From: Sacculina carcini
Taxonomy: Eukaryota > Arthropoda > Thecostraca > Sacculinidae
Assembly: GCA_916048095.2 (NCBI GenBank)
Contig: OU696577.1
Span: forward strand, 4,930,001-4,994,000
Length of the DNA stretch: 64,000 nt
Reading direction: 5' to 3'
Shown piece after piece: positions 33,101 through 44,123 of this stretch (within the stretch, counting starts at the first letter, position 1; each line of letters starts with the position of its first letter). The notes under the pieces were generated by a model. That model did no database searches. It saw nothing but the letters and a program-made list of their open reading frames with translations, and was not told where the DNA came from. A program made the position numbers and the translations under genes.

Positions 33101-33221
33101 CTGCTTTCTTCCGGCCACTGTGTCTACTTGGAACACGTTGAAGGAGGAGGCTTTCTCGCAGAACAATTTGAACAAATTCAAGGCCAAAGTAAATGAAATG
33201 CTACTGAAAGAGCGGAATTGA
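29868..33221 (+). CDS. LINE-4 endonuclease-reverse transcriptase with 2A-like leader
   Basis: Open frame of 1117 codons. Residues 1-100 are only the translated 21-bp minisatellite (FTFAKLI repeats). Residues 105-170 are very hydrophobic and Cys-rich. A 2A-type motif DDVEMNPGP follows at 176-184. Then come an apurinic-like endonuclease (CAETL, FVFVGDMNAHHHEW, GSSDHSSL) and an RT with LDFSAAFDRVSH, SGVPQGSVLGP and YADD at 848-851, and a C-terminal region shared with LINE-1. The functional protein probably begins at or near Pro184. There are no internal stops. It belongs to the CR1/L2/Jockey-type group of APE LINEs. The true start is uncertain because the upstream frame is open by accident. Confidence 0.85.
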   Translation: MIFTFTKLIFNFAKLIFTFTKLIFNFAILIFTFAKLIFTFAKLIFTFAKLIFTFAKLIFTFAKLIFTFAKLNFTFAKLIFTFAKLNFTFAKLIFTFAKLTCKWYSVFLVVCVFVCMFTLYCVCCMLFFVTFRMHVLCVVFLCSHASYIMCLFVCLLCVVCVPSHTVDLSFLLMMCDDVEMNPGPARPQKRFSNIIFASIRGLYKNIRDLTTASRSKDIVICAETLVSDYRDQSELLMPGFSKPLLIKRDSKNRRRGMAVHVRKGFSATIITAHDCTCHEVMLLRVNTALINFYIFGAYRNQDSNDSIYECLLSAMSTIQEKDTKSAFVFVGDMNAHHHEWLLSTSPTDAHGRAAYDFCNISGCSQMVSGPTHHAGNCLDLVMTDVSDIVSVNVEAPIGSSDHSSLSVKLTLRQKVSPYTISRLVHIKNNVDWVKVNDELKAIKVSNLQQKECPIDALNKYITDVISRRVPTKKLRFRSDDKAWFTNECRSARESKQEAYHKWLQSRSADSWNVYTEARRHAEHVYSEAETRHSKKLAEKLTSANDAHKWWSTLKSSVFGHDLSVPPLFSANGELKINPTEKAELLMDYFNTKQFQGSIPSDDSSVLAPKIKGIAFRSKEVANLMKDLDAHGGTDPLNMFPLFFKNTADTLAPKLSALFRRLMKTGSFPSCWRVANITPIPKGTNSADAANYRPKSITPILSKIFEHLISFRLSKYLESNNLLSENQFAYRKKLSTTDALLTITHELQQVLDKESEAWIVQLDFSAAFDRVSHQSLLRKLRNIGVGGRLLSVLHQFLSNRVQRVAFDGAYSGWQSIVSGVPQGSVLGPILLNIYTADLYTATRTPVYGYADDITLMAVISSPSDRPQVRQTVNDDLSSVLKWCERWNMMLNTSKSKCLLASRSRTVQPSHGAILINDAQLNVCDELKILGVHVDSKLTFECHIRKLVCSASRKLGIIRKAYRMFGSSTISKSCFRCFILSILEYCAPVWSSAADCHLNLINRVIRTCKFFCGDFVLGDLCHHRKVSSVCMLYKIKHNDHHPMSKSIPDDFVAARSTRFTSKQHSQCMAPIRCRTKQFQRCFLPATVSTWNTLKEEAFSQNNLNKFKAKVNEMLLKERN
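30369..30419 (+). other. 2A-like ribosome-skipping motif
   Basis: The encoded LSFLLMMCDDVEMNPGP fits the consensus D-V/I-E-x-N-P-G-P of 2A oligopeptides, with Leu residues upstream as in characterised examples. Skipping between Gly183 and Pro184 would release the hydrophobic leader from the endonuclease-RT. 2A-like motifs are known at this position in some APE-type non-LTR elements. Activity here is an inference. Confidence 0.8.
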
Positions 33222-34166
33222 CTGTTGAGTCTTATTAATTGTATATTTATTCATATTTATTGTTATTTATTCATGCTTATTGTTATATATTTTATATTTA
33301 TTTATATTTATTCCTATTTTACTCTCTATTTATTACTATTTATTATTGGTTGTTGTTATTTATTAAATTATACTTTTACTCAGTGTTGGCTGTTGTTGTT
33401 TATTGAATCATATTTATTGTTGTTGCTGTTTATTGAATCATATATATTGTTGTTGTTGTTTATTGAATCATATTTATTGTTGTTGCTGTTTATTGAATCA
33501 TATTTATTGTTGTTGTTGTTTATTGAATCATATTTATTGTTGTTGCTGTTTATTGAATCATATTTATTGTTGTTGTTGTTTATTGAATCATATTTATTGG
33601 TGTTATTGTTTATTGAATCATATTTATTTGTGTTGTTGTTACTTATTGAATCATATTTATATTTATTGTTGGATGTTCCTTATTGAATCATATGTATTGT
33701 TCTTGATTGTTATTTATTACTTATTTATTAATATTTATTCTTATTTATTGATGGCTGTTATTTACTGAATCACAGAATCATATTTATATTTATTGTTGGA
33801 TGTTTCTTATTGAATCATATGTATTGTTCTTGATTGTTATTTATTACTTATTTAATAATATTAATTCCTATTTATTGATGGTGTTATTTACTGAATCACA
33901 TATTTATTGTTGATTGTTATTATTTATTGAGGAACGTGGGCGGAGTGACATTATGGATTGTTATCGGATGATGGTTTACTATTTATTGTTATTTATTCAT
34001 TATTTTCTTTCAAACTCTCTTTCTAGACTTTTTTCTCTTCGAACTCTCTTTCTCTCTGAATCTTTTGGGCGCTTCCGGTACATGGGGCCACCTTAGGGTG
34101 GTAATAGTGCTTGCACTCTTCCCATGCTACTGGATTTGCCTGTAATTAATGATAATAATAATAATA
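33222..34166 (+). mobile_element. LINE-4 3' UTR and tail
   Basis: It contains the 30-bp minisatellite (33400-33660, TTTATTGAATCATATTTATTG with TTG runs). An imperfect tandem duplication of about 115 bp follows (33661-33775 and 33780-33900, each with ATGTATTGTTCTTGATTG). The conserved end GGATTTGCCTGTAATTAA and a short (ATA)n tail finish it. The same order is seen in LINE-1. Confidence 0.8.
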
Positions 34167-34650
34167 CCATTGAAACCCGCCCGTTGTGCGTATGTTCTTA
34201 TTTTAGATTTTTAGCTAGATTTTGGCCTGAACGCTAGCGCCCTAGCGAATACGTCATGCGCTCTGCACATAAATTCTGATGTTGATTTCGCAGCAGCGAG
34301 AAATCATAGGCGGATGAAGTAAATATTTATATTGGGGCTAAATATTTTATATTGGATTGCTGAAAATGTTTTTCAGAAGATATATCAAAATTAGGGGTAA
34401 ACATTGCATGTGAATGACATTTTGAAAAACGTATTTCAAAGAGGCTAAGCCCCCCTGCAAAATTCCTGGATCCGCCATTGTCTCCATTGATCGCTGTGTT
34501 AAATCTATCAGTCGTCTGTGGAAATGACATGGTCTTGAATAAACGGTTATATCTTTTGGAATGTTGGCACTACATATTATAAGAATATATCATCTTGTAG
34601 AAGACCTTGATAAATACCATCAATTATGATGAATACCTTGATGAAGACCA
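34167..34650. other. HINE-like 5' word and a possible hAT-type MITE
   Basis: TTGAAACCCGCCCGTTGTGCG at 34169 is the opening word of the HINE-like elements. From 34310 to 34483 the ends TAGGCGGATGAAG and AATTCCTGGATCCGCCATT form an imperfect inverted pair (GGCGGATCCAGGAATT is a common MITE terminus). No clean target duplication was found. No coding sequence was seen. Confidence 0.4.
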
Positions 34651-34712
34651 TCATTATTGATGGTATTTATCAAGGTCTTGTAGAAGACCTTGATAAATAC
34701 CATCAATAATGA
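34651..34712. repeat. Perfect 29-bp hairpin upstream of LINE-5
   Basis: TCATTATTGATGG...GGTCTT at 34651-34679 and its exact reverse complement at 34684-34712 are separated by GTAG. A third, partial copy of one arm lies at 34600-34622. It sits about 80 bp before the LINE-5 frame and may belong to its 5' UTR. Its function is unknown. Confidence 0.75.
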
Positions 34713-34792
34713 TTCAGTTGATCACTGTTCTAACGACCCCTGCTGTCCAATATTGCAGAAAGAAATAGAGAATATGAAGAACAAGACCGATT

Positions 34793-37372
34793 ATGGATGT
34801 TGAGATTAAGTGTGGAGATTTGAATGTAATGTCAAATGATTCAATTTATCTAGATTTTTATCAAGTTATTCATAGTGTAACAAAAAATATGTGTTATGAA
34901 GAGTTCATTAGGTATGTTAAGGAAGCAAATGGTCTTTATGTGGTCCACATTAACGCCAAGAGCTTGAAATCAAACTTCGATGATTTTGTACATTTTATAT
35001 CAAACTGTTCCGACATAGATGTAATCGCGATTAGTGAAACTTGGTTTAATGAAGCAACGCTTTTGGAATTATATAATTTGGATTCTTATAAATTATTTTC
35101 GTTAAATAGAAGGGGTGAAAGGTCTGGTGGCGTTGCTATATATGTCCAAAAGAAACACAATTCTGTGTTGGTTGAAAGTAAAACGATATGTGTAGATAGT
35201 AATTTTGAATGTTTAACAATCAAATTACAAAACTTATACAAAAACAAGCAAAATGTTCTATATGTGAGCTCGGTATACAGATCGCCATCATCAAGCATAA
35301 TCGAATTTTGTGAAAAACTAGAAGACATGTTTGCCATGACTAGATCTTCAAACTGGATTATAACCGGGGATTTTAACGTTGATTTGACTAGGAAAGAATA
35401 TAGCAGCGTTCAGCGTTTTTCTGATGCTATGCTTAGTCTGGGCTTCATGCCATTAATTAAATCTCCGACCAGAATCACTAGCAACAGCTGTACTACAATA
35501 GACAACATATTTACCAACATGACCAAGAGAGAATTTTGTTCAGGAACCATTACTTACGATATAAGTGATCATTTGCCGATATACTGTCGTATAAGTGTGG
35601 CTCATCATGAAAAACAAACAGAGGAATTCTTCTTCAAAAGAATTATCAATGAGAAAAGAAAAGAAGCTTTTCTGTACAATTTACAAATTATTGATTGGTG
35701 GCAAACTTATACCGATAATGTGAATGACACTTTCGAAAAGTTCATACAAATTTACCAATCCATTGTTGACAGGCATTTCCCCGTCATGAAAATGCGTAAG
35801 AAAACCAGAATTATGCAGCCATGGTTGACAAAAGGATTAAAAATATCGTGTAAAAACAAAAAATTTATTTACAAAAACTATCTTAAAAGTCAACTAAACG
35901 AGGATTATATTCAATACAAAAAATATAGAAACCTGCTAACAACTCTCCTGAGACGGTCAAAACAAATTTATTATGAGAATATCTTTTCTCGCTACAAGAA
36001 TGATATCAAATCGACATGGAAAACTATGAATGAAATAACCGGCAGAAATAAAAGACAAAATTATCCACCGTATTTCCATCACAATGAAAAAATCATAACA
36101 GAACCGAGCGACATAGCAGACGCTTTCAATAATTATTTTGTTAATATCAGCCAAAATGTTGCACAGCAACAAACAATTCAACAGCAAACATCAAACATCC
36201 ACTCTCGACGATTTCCTGCCAATTACTCAGACAGTATGTTTTTGCAGCCCATAAGTCATGCAGAAATTTTCAACACAATCAAGTCTAGCGCAAGTAAACG
36301 ATCTGAGGATGTTTACAACATAAATATGAGCTTAATAAAGATGTCATGCCCATATATTCTAGAACCTTTGTATTATATTTTTAATCAGTCATTCGATACA
36401 GGTGTTTTCCCAGCAGGAATGAAAAAAGCAAAGGTGTGTCCAATATATAAATCCGGGGACAAAACGCAGTTTTCCAATTATAGGCCGATATCCTTGCTTC
36501 CTCAGTTTTCTAAATTATTAGAGAAGTGCTTCATGAAACGTTTAGACAGTTTTATTACAAAACATAGTATTATTAAAGACAGCCAATATGGATTTCAAGT
36601 AAACAAAAATGTAAATCATGCGATAATAGATTCTCAAAATTATTTAACAGAAGCGCTGGAAAAAAAACTATTAACTGTAGGGGTTTTCATTGATCTCAGA
36701 AAAGCTTTTGACATGGTAGATCATTCATTGCTGCTGAAAAAATTGGCCAACTATGGGATAAGGGGAAATGCTTTTCAATGGATTAAAGATTATTTACAGT
36801 TCAGAACACAGAATGTAATTTTTAATAAATCGCTGTCTGACTCAAGGGGGATATATTGTGGGGTACCGCAAGGCTCGATTCTAGGACCTAAATTATTTTT
36901 GCTTTTTATAAATGATATTTTTTATTATTTGTCGGACACTAAGCTGGTATTATTTGCAGATGACACAAACATGTTTTTCTCGGGAAAAGAATATAACGTA
37001 ATAGAGCATAAAATAAATTCTGAACTTGCAAAATTAAATGAATGGCTAGAAATTAATCGACTGGCGCTGAATGTTGAAAAAACTCACTTTATAATTTTTG
37101 CTAAAAGGCGTTTAGAAGACTTGAACTTGAAAATAAATGACAAACAGATCAAAAGAGTCTCACAGATGAAATACTTGGGTGTATTTTTTCAAGAAAACAT
37201 CAGTTGGAAATGGCATATCAAGAACTTGGAAGCAAAAATTGCAAAAATAGCCTTTATGTTAAGACAGGTCAGGCCACTAATAAATAGTAAAACTTTCTTA
37301 TTATTATATAATTGCCTAGTGAGATCTCAACTGTCTTACTGCAATGAAACATGGGGATCAACTGTGGTGTGA
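34793..37372 (+). pseudogene. LINE-5 endonuclease-RT, interrupted by LTR-5
   Basis: Open frame of 859 codons with a full endonuclease (HINAKSL, IAISETWF, IITGDFNVDL, TIDNIFTN, ISDHLPIY) and RT (NYRPISLLP, IDLRKAFDMVDH, CGVPQGSILGP, LFADDTNMF). It runs into LTR-5 at about residue 855 (NETWGST), so the native C-terminus resumes at 39053. Apart from the insertion the frame is clean. The codon pool is AT-rich, unlike the neighbouring gypsy elements. Motif style and the GAATT-repeat 3' end suggest the CR1/L2/Crack group. Confidence 0.85.
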
Positions 37373-37636
37373 TCGTGTGCAGTGAGAGAGTGTGTGTGTG
37401 TGAAAGATTGTGTGTGCGTGAACGTGTTAGTGTGTCTATATGTGATCGTGTATGGTTGAATTGTATATTGCGTGCGAGAGTGTGTGAGCGAGTGTGTATA
37501 GCTGTGTCTGTGAGTATGTGCAGTTGTTTCGGTGTGTGTGTGTGTGTGTGTGTGTATGCGTTTGTCGAGTATGCATGTCCCGCGGCGGCGAGCGGTTGAC
37601 CGGCTCGCCGCTGATTGGTTGTTACGGCGGGTGAGG

Positions 37637-37694
<58 letters not shown>

Positions 37695-37828
37695 CCCGTG
37701 TGTCACGGTGTGAGCTCGGAGTCTTGTTCGTGGTGCGGTTGTGGCGTGACGTCTTGTAGGCGCGCGTGGGGCGGTGATGCCCACGCGCGCCTGTCTGTAA
37801 TATAATTTAGATTTTTGTTTTTGCTACA
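37363..37828 (+). repeat. LTR-5 5' LTR
   Basis: 466 bp with a (TG)n tract of about 27 units at 37639-37692 and a 13-bp perfect hairpin (AGGCGCGCGTGGG / CCCACGCGCGCCT) at 37758-37792 near its 3' end. Confidence 0.88.
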
Positions 37829-37840
37829 AGCTATTTCGGC
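37829..37840 (+). other. LTR-5 primer-binding site: complement of tRNA-Phe 5' end
   Basis: AGCTATTTCGGC directly follows the LTR end CTACA, identical to the sites of LTR-4 and LTR-6. The next bases (CTTTTAG) differ from both, which limits the conserved block to these 12 nt. Confidence 0.8.
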
Positions 37841-38521
37841 CTTTTAGTTTGGTTTTTTGTCGGCGACCCGGCTTCAGAGATGGTGCCCTCCAGTATTAGC
37901 AGCGGCCTGGAGGAAGTGGTGGAGGTGCTCGGCGGCGTGTCAGGTTGGTGTGCAGGGGGACGGCAGTAGGGCATGGTGCCGGCAGGAAGCAGCGGAGGAG
38001 CTGCAGCCGAGGGTTGCTCGTCGTCCCGCCTGCACTGGTGTTGGACTCGTCGCCGGGCAGATAGAAGATCGCTGGTGGAGACTGCTGGTGCTGGAGGGCA
38101 TGTGAGAGAAAGGAGCTGCTGAAGCCGGAGGAGAAATGACAAAGACGACGACGGTGCGGCTTGCGTGTGCGGCGGAGTCACGGCTGTCTGCGACGGGGTG
38201 CTGAATAGCACGGGTGTCGGCGGGAGCACAGTGGGTGCTGGGCCCGAGGTGTTGTGCCCTGTCGCGGCAGCCTGTGATAAAGAAGACGGCAGGCTGCGGC
38301 GAAGCACTGAAGAGCACGGGCGGAGGCGGGAGCGCGGTGGACACTGGGGCCTGACGTGTTGTGCTTCGCCGCAACCACGGTGTGTGCATCTGGTGGAGGC
38401 CGTCGTCGAGTTAAGTTTTTTTTTTTTCTCTAGAAACTAAATTGGTTCCTGGTTTGCTTGGTTCGCGTTTTTTGATTGTCTGTTCTTTTGTTGATTTATG
38501 TTTCTTTAAAACAGGTGGAGG

Positions 38522-39047
<526 letters not shown>

Positions 39048-39052
39048 TCAAC

Positions 39053-39440
39053 ATTTAAAAGTAATTTGGAAACATTATGTAAATTGCAAAAGAGAATAAT
39101 TAGATTAATTGAGTTTAAATCTTCAAGAGAATGCACAAGACCAATATTTGTAAAATATAGAGTTCTACCACTGGAAAAATTGGTTACTTTAAATAGAATA
39201 ACTACTTTATATAAAGCCCACAATAACATGCTGCCAAAGGTACTGCAAAATATGTTCATTGTGAACAAACGTCATGTTCATAATTTCTTGGTACAGTCCT
39301 GTAGAACAAGATGTAGAAGATTTTGTATAACTCACGATGGAGTCACTTGCTGGAATGACTTGAAAAAAGAGATCAAGCAAATACCTAGACTTGCATTATT
39401 TAAAAAACAAATGATTACCAAGCTGATGGACGACTTATAA
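39053..39440 (+). pseudogene. LINE-5 C-terminal RT region, displaced by LTR-5
   Basis: About 125 codons continue the LINE-5 frame after the LTR-5 insertion (LQKRIIRLIEF, PIFVKYRVLPLEKL, CWNDLKKEIKQIP) and end in a natural stop at 39440. This is the conserved C-terminal segment downstream of the RT thumb in CR1/L2-type elements. Confidence 0.8.
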
Positions 39441-40005
39441 AGACCATTTGCTTCCTCAAGGTAGATGTTATCATTGTGATTCAAATTCGTTGGTGTTGTT
39501 TGTTTATGCATGCTCATGTTCAGTATGGTATACAAGTATATGTCTCGTACAGTCTAAATAATGGATTCATGTATGAGTGTGCGAGCGTGTGTGAGTGTGT
39601 CAGTATATATACACGCATGCATGTATGAATGTGTGTATATGTATGTATATATGTGTGTATATGTATGTATATATATGTATGTATGTGTATGTGTGTATAT
39701 ATGTGTGTATGTGTACATATGTATATTCTGGGTGTATGTGTGTATATGAACGAGAATATGTGCATATGTATGTATATGAGTGTGTGTGTATATATTTATG
39801 TGTATGTATATACATATATGGTTGAGTGTATGAATGTGTATATATTTATGTAGTATTCACACCATGATAAGCAATGCTTTTGTGTGGATTAATACACTTG
39901 AATTGAATTGAATTGAATTAGGCCCTTCGGGCCTAATTGATGGTATTTTTTTGCACAAGATGATTTTTTTTGCACATTGATGTGCACAAGTCTTATCAAC
40001 AGTCT
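39441..40005 (+). mobile_element. LINE-5 3' UTR, TATG-rich microsatellite and GAATT tail
   Basis: A TGTATATG-type microsatellite covers 39590-39850. The 3' end has four GAATT repeats (39898-39919), followed by AATTAGGCCCTTCGGGCCTAATT (39916-39938), whose ten-base arms pair perfectly around TTC. From 39939 to 40005 nothing was recognised. Confidence 0.65.
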
Positions 40006-40039
40006 TAGTCTACAACAAATAATACACGCACTAACCACA

Positions 40040-42999
40040 CGCCCCCGTGATGTCTTCATCATCTCCAACGTGGTGATCTTCCATCCACCGAGGTCTGCGC
40101 CTTTCTCTTACGGGCCTGCCTTGATGCTCTTCACCGAAACTCCGCATCTCCGCTTCACCAGTAGAACGCCGCGCCTCGCTTTCGTCCTCTTCGTCCGATT
40201 CATCCGCAAACTACCGCCGCACGTCTAAGACGGGCGCGGTGTGCCGTCGACATCAATATTACTGGAAGATGTCACACCAGTAACTCTACCTCTGCGCCAA
40301 TGTGTGGTGCATCTCGCTCCAGGTGGTTTCACCAGCACCTCATCTCCCACTCGCCAGCCACTGTCTTCTTTCCGTGAACCCTCAACAGGAGTCATGGGAT
40401 GTATCCACTCATAGCGGTACAGCCCGCGTGCTGGAGCCGTCTCAGGGTCGGCCATATTCTTTGGTGTCATGTTGTACCAAAACACCATTTCTGGTGGAGT
40501 TTTGCCACATCGGTCCGCCATTATCTTCACAGTGCGATGATGACGTTCTACGATCCCGTTTCCCGTAGGTCGATAAGCTGCTCGATACCTTCTGATGACA
40601 CCCCACTTGTCACACAGCTCTGCCAGTACAGACGGTCGGAACGCGGCACTGTTGTCCAGCAACAGTTAATCCGGAGGTCCTCTTTCGAGAAACACGTCGT
40701 TCAGGATCCTCACAATGTCGTCGGCGTTCTCGGAGCGCGCCTTTTTCCATAGCGCAAAGCGACATGGGCAGGAATCCACAATAGTCACATAGCACTGGCC
40801 CTTATACTCTGTAGCGTCCACCGACAAGCGACTCCAATTATTTTCCACACTAATTTCGCCAGGAGGATGTCTTACTGGCGCTGGATCCACCGACTGACAA
40901 CGCAAACATCTTTTCACACAGTCCTCCGTTTCTTTCTTGGTCACTTTGGGATCTACCATTCTACTCAGCGCCAAGGTTCTGTCGACACCAAAATGATGCA
41001 GAACATGTAACTCTTCCACCGTCATAAGACCCGTCTCATTATTTGCCTCAGATATCCGTAGCCACGACCTCGGCACCCTGGTGAGTGCATCCGCCTTGTT
41101 ATGTTCTGACCTAACGTAAGATGCTAATATTCTCAGACCGAGTTCATCAACCAGATCACTCAATACGCCAAGCCTGCGTTTGATCAACATTTCAGCCGCA
41201 CTGCTGCTCTTCACCCGGCTCTCGCCGTTTAGCACCGATTTCAGCCATCCAAGCACCGTGGAAGAATCCGTTTTCACCTCGATCTGCTGAATATCCTATT
41301 TCACCGCTAGGTTGACTCCTCTCAACACGGCGTCCATCTCGACAACGTTGATGTGATGTGCATCACCTGACTTTCGCAGACACGACGCGTCTTCTGCTAC
41401 CCAGCCGTCCACCTCAAGAATAACTCCTAGAGCAAGACTGCTAGCATCACACCAGACGGTTCCTTTCAGCTTGTCAGGTACATGCCATCTGCCACGCACT
41501 GGATCATTCGACAGAACTTTCTTCAGCATTTCTCGTGCCATTACCAAAGTCTCACAGCTCACGCTTTCATCCCAATCAATATTTTGTGTCGATCTTTTCA
41601 CAAAACTAGCGGCAGCCCTCAACCACCCAGCCACAAGATGGTGCCCAACTAGTCTGCCGCACAAGGAAAAGAGTTGTCTCTTGGTCGTGCCATCTTCTAC
41701 ATCATCCAGAAGTTCATTCCCTCTGCTGAAAACCAAAACACCTCTGTCTAGTCTCAGATTCAGTCCAAGTGCTCGACCATTTTCTATGTCCTCAGGTACC
41801 TTCGCCTCCAAACCGTACTCTTTCAAATGATTGATGACATCGGCGGCGCTCACAACACTCTCGTTTACCAGAATATCATCTATATACGAGCTCGTTCCTG
41901 ACTGGATTCGTTCGTTCATGCTCAATACCTTCCTTAAAATCTTCGTCATCACCCGGGGTGCACAACTAAGACCGAATCTCAGTCTCGTTAGACAGTACCT
42001 GTCCCCATTAAACTCGACTTGCTGGTACTGCCATAAAGTTTCATCCATTTTTATCTGCAGGTAAGACGTCTTCAAGTCGACCAATTTTAGCGGGCCCGGC
42101 CACCTGCGCCAGCCGCGCAATGTCTCTTCACACACCGGAGCGTCGAACCCACTGTGACTCTCAACGTACTTATTGAGTTCGCGGTAGTCAATCACCGGCC
42201 TCACCTTTCTCTTATTCGGTTGATCAACGGCCATCAACGGAAGTATGCCCCCGGTCATTCCACAAGGTATCAACCAGCCCTGTAATATCCATCTCCGAAT
42301 CTCTTCGTCAAATCTATCCTTCAACTCGGGCTTCCGTACACTGCTGTAACTATCGACAACGTTTCTGAGCACCGGGGCCCCGTGGCACCATTTCCACTTC
42401 ACTGTCCACGAGTCACCATCGAATCTAGCCTCAAAATCACAGTTATCTATCTTCAGTTCATCCGACGGACACACCTCAGTTTTCGCTGTTCTCGGAACAG
42501 TACCTGCAGTCACACTGCACACCCGACCGCCATTAGGCAACGAACATTCTCTGGGCCCCAATACTACACCACGCTCATCCACATATACGCCCCCCAGCCT
42601 CGCAACGACGTCCATGCCAAGAATCACTTCAACCTCGCCCAATAGATCGTTAGCCACTATCACAGGCAACCAGAGTTCCACGCCACCTACAGCCACTCGC
42701 ACCTTGTCCGTACCAGCACACGGCACTCTACGACTATCGACGGTAGTCACGCTGCAGCTGCCACGCACATTTACAGCAATCGATCGAGACACGATCGACA
42801 TTGTGCAGCCCGTGTCCATCACAGCATGCACATTTCTACCATTGACTACCGCTGGTACACGCGGAAGCGCCATTACTGACTGGTCAGTGGGAGAGCTGCT
42901 GGCGCACCAGATCTCCCCTCGTCGTTTCCCGTCTGTTGTGTTCTTTCTTGTTCGCGAGGACAGTTTCGCCTTAGATGCGGTCCCTCGCATCCGAAACAT
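40040..42999 (-). pseudogene. LTR-6 pol with two stops and a terminal frameshift
   Basis: Colinear with LTR-4 pol: protease DTGCT, RT with VRPVIDYRELN, LTRLRFGLSCAP and YIDD, RNase H, then integrase with VDATEY, LLDNSAAF and GNGIVERHHR, so the DDE residues survive. A TAG near 41298 splits RNase H and a TAA at 40663-40665 lies just before the second integrase Asp. After 40225 the tail shifts frame and ends RRRPRWMEDHH. Otherwise it is a single frame in the -1 position relative to gag. Confidence 0.85.
42867..42930 (-). promoter_or_regulatory. LTR-6 -1 frameshift signal and pseudoknot
   Basis: G_GGA_AAC in the gag frame at 42930-42924, a 6-nt spacer, then a stem GGGAGA (42917-42912) with TCTCCC (42894-42889). 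Loop GCGCCA (42905-42900) can pair with TGGCGC at 42872-42867, directly after the gag TAA. The layout matches LTR-4. One base pair in the second stem differs on both sides (A-T here, G-C there). Confidence 0.75.
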
Positions 43000-43649
43000 T
43001 CAATTTGGCGACGCACATTTTGCAAAGGAACACCGCTGCTCCGCGCATTGCAGCACCTTGCGAGATGAGGGCCACCACAATTGAAACACCTTCTCTGCGT
43101 CGAATATTGTATTTTCTCATTGCGAAAGTGTTGCGTGTTTCGTGCCACCATCTCAGTACTACCCTCGCCGATCTCTATCAAAAGGATGCGTGCACGCTCG
43201 ACGACCGACGCCAAAGCAATTGTTGTCAAATTCGGCATGGTTCTCAACCCTCGTAAGACCTCACGCGGCAATCCCACCACAAAAGCGTTCTTGAGAACGT
43301 TATCACACTCAATATTAGCAAGCTTAGCAAGTCGTCTCAGGCTTGCCATGTAAACATCGGCTGACTCTCCCTTCCACTTGCACGCGGTGAACATTTCGTA
43401 TGCCGAGAACCTGTCTGTAGCGAAAGCGTCCAGCAGTGATCTTTTGATCTCCGAATACACACACTTTTTGACCTCATCCATTTCACAGAACACTGCGTAC
43501 GCCGGTCCATCGAGGAACAGAGGCACGACGGTCTTCAGGGCGTCGATCTTCTGTAGTTCTGCCACTCTATCAAACTTATCGATCCATTGCACGACATCCT
43601 GGTTCCCGTCAAACGGCCGTACAATGTCATGCAGCTTCAGATTCGCCAT
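42873..43649 (-). CDS. gag: LTR-6 Gag
   Basis: Intact frame of 258 residues starting MANLKLHDIVRPFDG, eight bases after the PBS. It is clearly related to LTR-4 Gag (VVQWIDKFDR, CKWKGESADVYMASLRRLA, AFVVGLPREV) and has two C-terminal knuckles, CFNCGGPHLARCC and CFGCEGPHLRRNC. It is still open although pol is broken, so Gag could in principle be made from this locus. Confidence 0.8.
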   Translation of the reverse strand: MANLKLHDIVRPFDGNQDVVQWIDKFDRVAELQKIDALKTVVPLFLDGPAYAVFCEMDEVKKCVYSEIKRSLLDAFATDRFSAYEMFTACKWKGESADVYMASLRRLAKLANIECDNVLKNAFVVGLPREVLRGLRTMPNLTTIALASVVERARILLIEIGEGSTEMVARNTQHFRNEKIQYSTQRRCFNCGGPHLARCCNARSSGVPLQNVRRQIECFGCEGPHLRRNCPREQERTQQTGNDEGRSGAPAALPLTSQ

Positions 43650-43657
43650 ATCTAAGT

Positions 43658-43669
43658 GCCGAAATAGCT
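43658..43669 (-). other. LTR-6 primer-binding site: complement of tRNA-Phe 5' end
   Basis: Sense AGCTATTTCGGC follows the LTR end CATTACA. The next bases (ACTTAGAT) differ from LTR-4 and LTR-5, so the shared block is exactly 12 nt. Confidence 0.8.
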
Positions 43670-44123
43670 TGTAATGTGAACGGTGTATTTAATGCGAATT
43701 ATATCGATGATATGAAACTGGAAATAAAACCGCACAAGAGTTCAGACGACGCCAGCAAAGAACAAGGAGAAGAATACGGCACACAAGATCCTCTCACACT
43801 CGCACGTAAAACCCCTAGACACACGCACACGCGAAAAGCATTGAAACAACTATCGCCGCACAAAACACAGCACACTAAACCAACGCAACACCAAGACTCT
43901 CACTGACTCGTCACATTCTCGCTGACGCAATCAACTGTCACTCACGCACACACGAACATACAAACACACACGCGCATACACACACATGTTCAGTTGCACG
44001 CGCATGACATTCGAGCCACCTGCAGTAACGTTCCCAATAACAAGTCCAATAGTGCACGCGCACGCTTACAAACTCTTACACACATATACAAATATACAAC
44101 AATTAATACACTCACTAACCACA
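43670..44123 (-). repeat. LTR-6 5' LTR
   Basis: 454 bp, plus-strand borders TGTAATGTGAACGG and CTCACTAACCACA. The inner portion is rich in ACAC words. Its outer end matches the 3' LTR stub at 40006-40039 (TACAACAAATAATACACGCA). Confidence 0.75.

Larger units (their letters stand above)
40006..44123 (-). mobile_element. LTR-6: decayed relative of LTR-4
   Basis: 5' LTR at 43670-44123 (454 bp), PBS, gag, pol and the first 34 bp of the 3' LTR (40006-40039), which is cut off on its left. The order and the gag/pol overlap are the same as in LTR-4. Two in-frame stops and a frameshift in pol make it inactive. The sense polypurine tract is ATCACGGGGGCG at 40040-40051. Confidence 0.85.

Noticed and set aside
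39520-39853. Tyr/Cys-rich and His/Thr-rich frames
   Set aside because: They are translations of the TATG/TGTA microsatellite in the LINE-5 3' UTR.
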